Assembly (NCBI RefSeq): GCF_000968685.2
Contig: NZ_LAKD02000062.1
Span: 1 to 34,819, forward strand
Length of the DNA stretch: 34,819 nucleotides
From: Streptomyces antioxidans
GTDB taxonomy: Bacteria > Actinomycetota > Actinomycetes > Streptomycetales > Streptomycetaceae
Reading direction: 5' to 3'
Below, piece by piece: positions 1-10,900 of this stretch. The notes beneath the pieces were generated by a model that saw only the letters and a program-made list of their open reading frames with translations, did no database searches and was not told where the DNA came from. The position numbers and the translations under genes were made by a program. Positions within the stretch are counted from its first letter, which is position 1, and each line of letters begins with the position of its first letter.

Positions 1-3000
1 TCGGTGTCTTCGCGGGCACCAACGGCCAGGACTATCTGTCGCTGCTGATGCAGGCGCCCGAGGGGCTGGAGGGCCATCTGGGCACGGGCAACGCGGCGAG
101 CGTGGTGTCCGGGCGGGTGGCGTACACCTTCGGTCTGGAGGGCCCGGCGGTCACGGTCGACACGGCCTGCTCGTCGTCGCTGGTGGCCCTGCATCTGGCG
201 GTACAGGCGCTGCGGCAGGGCGAGTGCACGATGGCGCTGGCGGGCGGCGTCACCGTGATGTCCACCCCCGAGAACTTCATTGACTTCAGCCGTCAGCGCG
301 GACTGGCCGCCGACGGCCGGATCAAGGCGTTCGCGGCCTCGGCGGATGGCACCGGCTGGGGCGAGGGCGCGGGCATGCTGCTCGTGGAGCGGCTGTCGGA
401 CGCGCGGCGCAATGGCCATCCGGTGCTTGCGGTGGTCCGGGGCTCGGCGATCAACCAGGACGGCGCGTCCAATGGCCTGACGGCGCCGAACGGGCCGTCC
501 CAGCAGCGTGTCATCCGGCAGGCGCTGACCAGCGCCGGGCTGACGACTGGCGATGTGGATGTCGTCGAGGCGCATGGCACGGGTACGACGCTGGGTGATC
601 CGATCGAGGCGCAGGCGCTGCTGGCCACGTATGGCCAGGAGCGGGACGCGGAGCGGCCGTTGTGGCTGGGGTCCATCAAGTCCAACATCGGTCATACGCA
701 GGCCGCCGCAGGTGTGGCGGGCATCATCAAGATGGTGCTGGCGATGCGGCACGGTGTGCTGCCGCAGACGTTGCATGTGGACGCGCCGTCGCCGCATGTG
801 GACTGGTCGTCGGGTGCGGTGGCGCTGTTGAGCGAGCAGGTGGAGTGGCCGGAGACCGGCCGTCCGCGCCGCGCCGGTGTGTCGTCCTTCGGCATCAGCG
901 GCACCAACGCCCACACCATCATCGAGCAGGCCCCGTCGGCCGACGTACCGGCCGAGGCACCCGGGCGGAGCGGCCTCGGCGGCCTGCTGCCGTTCGCCCT
1001 GTCGGCCAAGAGCGCCGAAGCGCTGCGGGAGCAGGCCGCGCGGCTGCACACCCACATCGCGTCGCGCCCCGAGTCGGCCCCGTGCGACCTCGCCCGCGCC
1101 CTGGCCGTCGGCCGCGCCGCCCTGGAGCGGCGTGCGGTGCTGACCGTCGGCGACCGGGACGAACTCCTGCGGACGCTCGACGCGCTGTCCCGGGGTGAGT
1201 CCGCCCCGGGGGCGGTCGAGGGGACGGTTGTCGAGGGCGGCAAGGTGGCGTTCCTGTTCACGGGGCAGGGGAGTCAGCGGCTGGGGATGGGGCGTGAGTT
1301 GTATGACGCCTATCCGGTGTTCGCGGATGCGCTGGATGAGGTGTGTGCGCATCTGGATCTGTACCTTGAGCGGCCGCTGAAGACCGTGCTGTTCGGGGAG
1401 GACGCCGAGGCGCTGGACCAGACGCAGTTCACTCAGCCCGCGCTGTTCGCGGTCGAGGTGGCGCTGTTCCGGCTGGTCTCGGATGCGTGGGGGCTGAAGG
1501 CGGACTTCCTGTCCGGGCATTCGATCGGTGAGCTGGCCGCCGCACATGTGGCGGGTGTGCTCTCGCTCTCCGATGCCGCCAAACTGGTGGCGGCGCGTGG
1601 CCGGTTGATGCAGGAGCTTCCGGCCGGTGGCGCGATGGTGGCGGTGCAGGCGTCCGAGGACGAGGTGGCGCCGCTGCTCAACGAGCGGGTGTCCATCGCC
1701 GCCCTCAACGGTCCGGACTCCGTGGTCATCGCGGGCGACGAGGACGCGGCGCTGGAGATCGCGGCCGGATTCGGGGCGCGGGGCCGTAAGACCAAGCGGC
1801 TCACCGTCAGCCACGCCTTCCACTCGCCCCGCATGGACGGGATGTCGGAGGCGTTCCGCGAGGTCGCGGAGGGGTTGTCGTACGAGGCCCCGCGCATCCC
1901 CATCGTCTCCAACCTCACCGGAGACGTCGTCTCCGCGGACGGCATCGCGACCCCCGAGTTCTGGGTGCGCCACGTCCGCGAGGCCGTCCGCTTCCTCGAC
2001 GGGGTGCGCACCCTCGAAGCCCAGGGCGTCACCACCTACCTCGAGCTCGGCCCCGACGGCGTCCTCTCCGCGATGGCGCAGGAGTGCGTGACAGACGGTG
2101 ACGAGCCCGCCTTCGCCGCCGTACTGCGCAAGGACCGCCCCGAGGCGGAGGCGCTGCTCTCGGCCGTCGCCCGCGCACATGTCCGTGGTGTGACGCCGGA
2201 CTGGGCGGCCGTGTTCGCCGGTGCGGGCGCCGCCCCCGTGGACCCGGCCGAGCTGCCCACGTACGCCTTCCAGCGGCAGCGTTACTGGCCGAGCGCCGCC
2301 GCGCTCGCGGCGGGCGACCCCGAGTCGATCGGGCTGGGCGACATCGACCACCCGCTCCTCGGCGCCGCCGTCGCGCTCGCGGACGCCGATGGACTTCTGC
2401 TCACCGGAGTGCTCTCCACCCGTACCCACCCCTGGCTGGCCGACCACGCGGTCATGGACACCGTGCTGCTGCCCGGCACCGCCTTCGTCGAGCTGGCGAG
2501 CACGGCGGGCGCCCAGGTCGGCTGTGAGCGGCTGGACGAACTCACCCTCGAAGCCCCGCTCGTGCTGCCCGAGCACACCGGGGTGCGGGTGCAGCTCGCC
2601 GTGGACGGGCCGGACGAATCCGGCCGCCGTTCCTTCAGCCTGCACTCGCGTCGGCAGGACGCGCTCGGCACCGAGCCGTGGACGCGCCACGCCGCCGGTG
2701 TGCTCGCGCCCCGCACCCGGATGCCCGAGTCCGATCACCCCGATGAGCTGGCCGTATGGCCGCCGCAGGGTGCGACGCCGATCGCGGTCGAGGGGCTGTA
2801 CGAGGAGCTGGCCGGGGCGGGCCTCGGCTACGGGCCGGTGTTCCAGGGGCTCAGGGGCGCCTGGCGGCTCGGTGACAACCTCTACGCCGAGGTGGGCTTC
2901 CCCGCCTTCCCCGAGGGCGCGCCGCTGACGTCGGGCGCCGAGGCCGAGCGGTTCGGGCTGCACCCGGCCCTGCTCGACGCCGCGCTGCACATCATCGGCC

Positions 3001-4940
3001 TGGACAGCGCCGACCGCGAGTCGGCGCTGGCCGAGGGCGCGCTGCTGCCGTTCGCGTGGAACGGCGTCCAGCTGCACGCGGCCGGGGCCGGTGCCCTCCG
3101 GGTGCGGCTGTCCGAGCGGTCGCCGAACGCGGTCTCGCTGCTGGTGGCCGACGGCACGGGCCGTACGGTGGCCACGGTCGAGTCCGTGGCGCTGCGGGCG
3201 GCCTCGGCCGACCAGGTGCGCGCGGCGCGCGGCGGGTTGCACGAGTCGCTGTTCCGGCTGGACTGGACGGCGGTTCCGGCGCCCGCGACCGGCGCGGCCA
3301 CCGGCGACTGGGCGGTGCTCGGCGCGGACTCGGCCGAACTGGCCTCGCTGGAGGGCGCGTTCGGGCCCGGGGTCCGGCTCGCCGCGTACCGCGATCTGGC
3401 GGGGCTGCGGACGGCCGTGGAGTCCGGGGCACCCGCGCCCGACACCGTCCTGCTGAGCGCCACCGGTGGCGACGGCGGCGCGTCGGCCGTGCACGAGGCG
3501 GCCCAGGCCGTGCTCGCCCTGCTCCAGGAGTGGCTGGCCGATGAGCGGTTCGCCGGGGCGCGGCTGGTGCTGCTGACCCGGGGCGCGGTGGAGACCGAGC
3601 CGGGCACGGGCGTGGCGGACCTGCCGTACGCCGCCGTGCGCGGTCTGTTCCGCTCCGCGCAGTCGGAGAACCCCGGCCGTCTGGTGCTGCTTGACGTGGA
3701 CGGCGAGGAGGGCTCGTACCGTACGGTGCCCGCCGCGCTCGGCGTGGACGAGGCGGAACTGGCGCTCCGCGCGGGCGTGGCACTCGCGCCACGGCTGGCC
3801 CGGGTGCCGGTCACGGATGACGCGGAGGACGTGGAAGACGGCGTCCCGTCGGGCGTCCCGTCGTACGACCCCGACGGCACCGTGCTGATCACCGGCGCCA
3901 CCGGAACCCTCGGCGGCCTCTTCGCCCGCCACCTCGTCACCGCCCACGGCGTACGCCACCTGCTGCTGGTCAGCCGCCGTGGCGCCGACGCGGAGGGCGC
4001 CGAGGAACTGGGCGCCGAGCTCACCGCGGCCGGTGCCGCCGTCACCTGGGCGGCCTGCGATGTGGCCGACCGCGACGCGCTCGCCGCGACCCTGGCCGCC
4101 ATCCCCGCCGAGCGTCCGCTGACCGCCGTGGTGCACACGGCGGGCGTCCTGGACGACGGCGTCCTCGGCTCGCTGACGCCCGAGCGCATGACCCGTGTGA
4201 TGCGGCCCAAGGTGGACGCGGCGCTGAACCTGCACGAGCTGACCCGCGGCCACGAACTGTCCGCGTTCGTGCTGTTCTCCGGTGCCGCCGCCGTGTTCGG
4301 CGCGCCCGGACAGGCGAGCTACGCCGCCGCCAACTCCTTCCTGGAGGCGCTCGCCCAGCACCGCGCCGCCCAGGGGCTCCCGGCCACCGCGCTGGCCTGG
4401 GGCCTGTGGGCCGGTGCGGGCATGGGCAGCGAGCTGGACGAGGTGGACCTGCGGCGGATCGCGCGTGGCGGGGTCGCCCCGATCGCCGCCGACGAGGGGC
4501 TGGCGCTCTTCGACGCGGCCCGCGCCGGCGGCGCCGCCGTGCTCTTCCCGATGCGGCTCGACCACGCGGGGCTGCACACCGAGGCCACGGCGACCGGGAC
4601 CGTACCGGCCCTGTTCCGCGGCCTGGTGCGGACCCCGGTCCGGCGGGCCGCCGCCGTGGCCGCCACCGCCGACGGCTCCTCGCTCGCCCAGCGCCTCGCC
4701 GGGCTCGCGCGGCCCGAACAGGACCGTGAGCTGCTGGAGTTGGTGTGCGGCCGGGTCGCCGCGGTGCTCGGTTACGCGGGCCAGGACGCGGTCGAGGCCG
4801 GGCGGGCGTTCAAGGAGCTGGGCTTCGACTCGCTCACCGCCGTCGAACTCCGCAATGACCTCAAGACCGTCACCGGACTGCGGCTCCCGGCCACGCTCGT
4901 CTTCGACTACCCGACCCCCACCGCCCTCGCCGGACATCTG
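1..4940 (+). other. PKS module 1: KS(partial)-AT(malonyl)-DH-KR(B-type motif)-ACP
   Basis: KS1 (1 to about 938) has the nucleophile Cys at 168-170 (DTACSSSL), HGTGT and SNIGHTQ, so it is a condensing KS. AT1 (about 1230-2110) has GHSIG with Ser at 1521-1523 and HAFH at 1812-1823, the malonyl-CoA signature. DH1 (about 2349-3170) has its His at 2445-2447 within HAVMDTVLLP, where Asp (2457-2459) replaces the usual Gly, and its Asp at 2976-2978 (HPALLDAALH). The KR1 structural part spans about 3250-3870 and the catalytic part 3876-4640, with TGATGTLG for NADPH and LDD at 4149-4157, a B-type marker. The catalytic-position Ser is Gly (4281-4283), while Tyr (4320-4322), Asn and Lys remain. ACP1 has its phosphopantetheine Ser at 4830-4832. 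At face value it installs a double bond; if KR1 is dead it leaves a ketone. Confidence 0.93.
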
Positions 4941-7900
4941 CGCGAGGAGCTGCTGGGCGCGGAGGAGACCACCGCACCGCTGGTCCCGGTGCGGACGGGG
5001 GCGGCCCCGGCGCTCGACGACGACCCGATCGTCATCGTCGGCATGAGCTGCCGTTACCCCGGCGGGGTGCGCACCCCGGAGGAGCTGTGGGAGCTCGTCG
5101 CCACCGGCGGCGACGGCATCTCCGGCTTCCCCGTGGACCGCGGCTGGGACCTCGAAGGGCTCTACCACCCGGACCCCGACCACACGGGCACCTCGTACAC
5201 CCGCGAGGGCGGCTTCCTGCACGACGCCGCCGACTTCGACCCGGACTTCTTCGGCATCTCGCCGCGCGAGGCGCTGGCGATGGATCCGCAGCAGCGGCTG
5301 CTGCTGGAGACGTCGTGGGAGGCGTTCGAGCGCGCGGGCATCGACCCGGCGGGGGTGCGCGGCAGCCGTGTCGGCGTCTTCGCGGGCGTCATGTACCACG
5401 ACTACGTGACCGGCCTCGACGGCATCCCCGACGGTGTCGAGGGCTACATCGGCACCGGCAACGCGGGCTCCATCGCCTCCGGCCGGGTGGCGTACACCTT
5501 CGGCCTAGAGGGCCCGGCGGTCACCGTGGACACGGCGTGCTCGTCGTCGCTGGTGGCGCTGCACTGGGCGATCCAGGCGCTGCGCGCGGGCGAGTGCACG
5601 ATGGCGCTGGCCGGTGGTGTGGCGGTCATGGCCACGCCCGAGACGTTCATCGACTTCAGCCGCCAGCGCGGGCTGGCCACGGACGGCCGCTGCAAGTCGT
5701 TCGCGGCGGGCGCGGACGGCACGGGCTGGGGCGAGGGCGCGGGCATGCTGCTGGTCGAGCGGCTGTCGGACGCGCGGCGCAATGGCCATCCGGTGCTTGC
5801 GGTGGTCCGGGGCTCGGCGATCAACCAGGACGGCGCGAGCAACGGTCTGACGGCGCCGAACGGTCCCTCGCAGCAGCGGGTGATCCGGCAGGCGCTGGCC
5901 ACCGCCGGGCTGGCGGCCGGTGAGGTGGATGTCGTCGAGGCGCATGGCACGGGTACGACGCTGGGTGATCCGATCGAGGCGCAGGCGCTGCTGGCCACGT
6001 ATGGGCAGGAGCGGGACGCGGAACGGCCGTTGTGGCTGGGGTCCATCAAGTCCAACATCGGCCATACGCAGGCCGCCGCAGGTGTCGCGGGCATCATCAA
6101 GATGGTGCTGGCCATGCGGCACGGTGTGCTGCCGCGGACGCTGCACGTGGACGCGCCCTCCCCGAACGTCGACTGGGAGGACGGCGCGGTCGCGCTGCTG
6201 ACCGAGCAGGTGGAGTGGCCGGAGACCGGCCGTCCGCGCCGCGCCGGTGTGTCGTCGTTCGGCATCAGCGGCACCAACGCGCACACCATCATCGAGCAGC
6301 CGCCCGCTGCCGAGGACCGCGAGGCCGCGGTGGCGCTGCCGTCCGCCGTACCGCCGGTACCGCCGGTGCTGCCGTGGCCGCTGTCGGCCGTGGGCGGCGA
6401 CGCGCTGCGCGACCAGGCCCGCCGCCTGCGCGACCGGCTGCGTGACGGATTGCGCGGCGCCGACGAGGACCTGGACCTGGCCGCCATCGGCTACACCCTC
6501 GCCACCGGGCGTACCGCCTTCGAGGACCGCGCGGTGCTGGTGGCCGACGGCCGCGACGGCTTCCTGCGCGCCCTGGAGGCACTGGCCTCCGGCGAACCGG
6601 CCACGGGCGTGGTGCAGGGCTCGCCGGTGGCCGGGAAGCTTGCCTTCCTGTTCACCGGGCAGGGGAGTCAGCGGCTGGGGATGGGGCGTGAGCTGTATGA
6701 CGCCTATCCGGTGTTCGCGGATGCGCTGGACGAGGTGTGCGATGAGCTGGACGCGCATCTGGAACGGCCGTTGCGGGATGTGTTGTTCGGGGATGACGCG
6801 GCGGTGCTGGATCGGACGGGGTTCACTCAGCCCGCGCTGTTCGCGGTTGAGGTGGCGCTGTTCCGGCTGGTCGAGGCGTGGGGGCTGCGGCCCGACTTCC
6901 TCTCGGGGCATTCGATCGGTGAGGTGGCCGCCGCGCATGTGGCGGGTGTGTTGTCGCTCTCCGATGCCGCCAAGCTGGTGGCGGCGCGTGGGCGGTTGAT
7001 GCAGGAGCTTCCGGCCGGTGGTGTGATGGTGGCGGTGGAGGCGTCGGAGGATGAGGTGGCGCCGCTGCTGAATGAGCGTGTCTCGATCGCCGCGCTGAAT
7101 GGGCCCACGTCGGTGGTCGTCGCGGGTGATGAGGACGCGGCTGTCGCGATCGCTTCCGGTTTTGAGGCGCGGGGCCGTAAGATCAAGCGGCTCGCCGTGA
7201 GCCATGCGTTCCATTCGCCGCGTATGGACGGGATGTTGGAGGCGTTCCGGGAGGTGGCGGAGGGGCTTGCGTACGAGGCTCCGCGTATCCCGATCGTGTC
7301 GAATCTGACCGGTGGCGTGGTGTCCGCCGAGGAGATCACGACGGCGGACTTCTGGGTGCGCCACGTCCGCGAAGCCGTCCGCTTCCTCGACGGCGTACGG
7401 ACGTTGGAGGCCCAGGGCGTCACCACCTACCTCGAACTCGGCCCCGACGGTGTGCTCTCCGCGATGGGCCAGGACTGCCTCGCCGAAGGCGGCACTGCGG
7501 GCTTCGTCGCCGCCCTGCGCGGTGGCCGCCCCGAGGCCGAGACCGTCACCACCGCCCTCGCCGCCCTGCACACCCGGGGCCTCCCCGTGGACTGGGAGGC
7601 GTTCTACGCCGGGACCGGCGCGCGGGGCGTGGAGCTGCCGACGTACGCCTTCCAGCGGCGGCGCTACTGGCTGGACGTACGGACGGCCACCGTCGCCCCC
7701 GAGGCCACGGCTCAGCACGCCGTCGACGCCCGCTTCTGGGAGGCCGTCGAGCGTGCGGACCTGGCCTCGCTCGCCGAGACCCTGAATCTCGGCGCCGAGG
7801 ACAACGGCGCGCTGGAGGCCCTGTTGCCTTCGCTGTCGTCATGGCGGCGGCAGCAGTCGGAGCGTTCGACGGTGGACGGCTGGCGCTACCGGGTGACGTG

Positions 7901-10900
7901 GAAGCCGGTCACCGACCGTTCCGCCGCGTCCCTGACCGGCTGCTGGCTCGTGGTGGCACCGGCCGGGGCGGCCGAGGACGTCTGGGCCGCGGGTGCCGTA
8001 CGGATGCTGAACGAGCGCGGCGTCGACGTACGCCGCGTCGAGCTGACCGCCGACGACGACCGCGCGGCGGTGGCCGAACGGCTGGCCGCCGCCATCGGCG
8101 ACACGCCCGTGACCGGCGGTGTGCTCTCCCTCCTGGCCCTCGCCGACAACGACGGCGAGGGCGACGGCGACGGAGATGTGCTGCTGCGGACGGCCGCGCT
8201 GACGCAGGCCCTGGGCGACGCGGGCATCGGCGCGCCGCTGTGGGTGGCCACGCGGGGTGCGGTGGCCGTGGGCCGTTCGGACGGAACGGTCAGCCCCGCC
8301 CAGGCGCGGCTCTGGGGCCTGGGCCGGGTGGCCGCGCTGGAGGTGCCCGAGCGCTGGGGCGGTCTGGTCGACCTCCCGGAGACGGCCGATGAGCGCGCGC
8401 TGGGACGGCTGGCGGAGGTGCTGGCGGCTGCCGTTGGCGGTGCCACTGCCATTGGCGGTGCCGGTGGCGGTGGCGAGGACCAGGTGGCGGTGCGGGCGTC
8501 CGGTGTGTTCGGACGCCGCCTCGTCCGGGCCTCCGTGTCCGCGTCCGCCAGCGACTCCTGGACACCGGGCGCCGGTACGACCCTGGTCACCGGCGGTACG
8601 GGCGCGCTGGGCGCACAGGTGGCCCGCTGGCTGGTGGAGAACGGCGCAGCACACGTGCTGCTCACCAGCCGCCGCGGCCTCGACGCCCCCGGCGCCGCCG
8701 AGCTCCGCGATGAACTCGCCGCCTCCGGCGCCCGGGTGACGGTCGCCGGGTGTGATGTGGCCGACCGGGACGCGCTCGCGCGGCTCCTCGCCGACATCCC
8801 GGCCGAACTGCCGCTGACGGCGGTGGTGCACACGGCCGGGGTGCTGGACGACGGGGTACTGGACTCGCTCACCCCCGAGCGCTTCGCCACCGTCCTGCGC
8901 GCGAAGGCCGATGCCGCGCTCGCGCTGGACGAGCTGACGCGCGATCGGGAGCTGTCGGCCTTTGTGCTGTTCTCCTCGATCAGCGGCACGTTCGGCGCCG
9001 CGGGACAGGGCAACTACGCCGCCGCCAACGCCTACCTGGACGCGCTCGCCGAGCGGCGCCGGGCCCAGGGCCTGCCCGCCACCTCGATCGCATGGGGCCC
9101 GTGGGCCGAGGGCGGGATGGCCACGGACGGGGCGCTGGAGCAGCGTCTTAGGCGCGGTGGACTGCCGCCGATGGACGCAGAGTTGGCGACCGGCGCGCTC
9201 CAGCGGGCGCTCGACCTCGATGACACCGTGGTCACGGTCGCGGACATCGACTGGGAGCGGTTCGCGCCGGACTTCACCGCCGCACGCCCCAGCCGTCTGC
9301 TCGCGGACCTCCCGGAGCTCCGCGCCGCGGCGGAGAACACCGCCACCGCGCCCGCGGCCGACGGCTCCTCGCTCGCCGCCCGGCTGGCCGGGCTGGCCGA
9401 GGCGGAGCGCGACCGGCTGCTGCTGGACCTGGTCCGTACGCAGGTGGCCGCGGTGCTGGGACACGACGGCTCGGAGTCCATCGGCGCCGATCGGGCGTTC
9501 GGTGAGCTGGGCTTCGACTCGCTGACCGCCGTCGAGCTGCGCAACCGGCTCGGTGCCGCCAGCGGTGTCCAGCTGCCCGCCACCCTGGTCTTCGACTACC
9601 CGACGGCCGCCGCCCTCGCGGGCTATCTGCGCGGCGAGCTCATCGAAACCGGAATCGGGACCGGCACCGGCACTGACGCCGACTCCGCACGCCCGGCTTC
9701 GGTGACGGCGGCCGCTGACGACGAACCGATCGCCATCGTCGCCATGAGCTGCCGCTTCCCGGGCGGGGTGCGGTCGCCCGAAGAGCTGTGGCAGCTGCTC
9801 ACCACGGGCGGGGACGCCATCGCCGAGTTCCCGGCCGACCGCGGCTGGGACCTGGACGCGCTGTACGACCCGGACCCGGACACGCGCGGCACCTTCTACG
9901 CACGCGAGGGCGGATTCCTCTACGACGCGGGCCACTTCGACGCCGCGTTCTTCGGGATCTCGCCGCGTGAGGCCCTTGCCATGGACCCGCAGCAGCGGCT
10001 GCTGCTGGAGACCTCCTGGGAGGCGTTCGAGCGCGCGGGCATCGACCCGGCCACGCTGCGTGGCACCTCCGCCGGGGTGTTCGTCGGCTCCAACGGGCAG
10101 GACTACGACGCCTCGCTGCACACCGTCCCCGAGGGCGTCGAGGGCTATCTGGGCACGGGCAACGCGGCCAGCGTGGTCTCCGGCCGGCTCGCCTACACCT
10201 TCGGCCTGGAGGGCCCGGCGGTCACGGTCGACACGGCGTGCTCGTCGTCGCTGGTGGCGCTGCACTGGGCGATCCAGGCGCTGCGCCAGGGCGAGTGCTC
10301 GCTCGCGCTCGCGGGCGGGGTGACGGTCATGGCGAGCCCCGGTGCGTACATCGAGTTCAGCCGCCAGCGCGGGCTGGCCCCGGACGGCCGCTGCAAGGCG
10401 TTCGCGGCGGGCGCGGACGGCACCGGCTGGGGCGAGGGCGTGGGCATGCTGCTCGTGGAGCGGCTGTCGGACGCCCGCCGCAACGGCCACCCGGTGCTGG
10501 CCCTCGTCCGTGGCTCCGCCATCAACCAGGACGGCGCGAGCAACGGTCTGACCGCGCCCAACGGCCCCGCCCAGCAGCGGGTCATCCGGCAGGCGCTGGC
10601 CGGTGCGGGCCTGTCCGCCGCCGAGGTGGACGCGGTCGAGGCGCACGGCACCGGCACCCGGCTCGGCGACCCGATCGAGGCGCAGGCGCTGCTGGCCACC
10701 TACGGCCGGGAGCGGGACGCGGAGCGCCCGCTGTGGCTGGGCGCCATCAAGTCCAACATCGGCCACACCCAGGCCGCGGCCGGTGTCGCGGGCGTCATCA
10801 AGATGGTGCAGGCCATGCGGCACGGGGTGCTGCCGCGCACCCTGCACGTGGACGAGCCGTCGCCGCACGTGGACTGGTCGGCGGGCGCGGTGTCGCTGCT

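Noticed and set aside
48..50. ATG at 48 as the start of gene 1
   Set aside because: The frame is open upstream to base 3, and the first codons are inside a ketosynthase (GVFAGTNGQDYL), so the true start is outside the window.
3250..3870. Enoylreductase domain between DH and KR in modules 1, 4 and 6
   Set aside because: The DH-KR intervals fit a KR structural subdomain only, and no ER NADPH-binding motif is seen.
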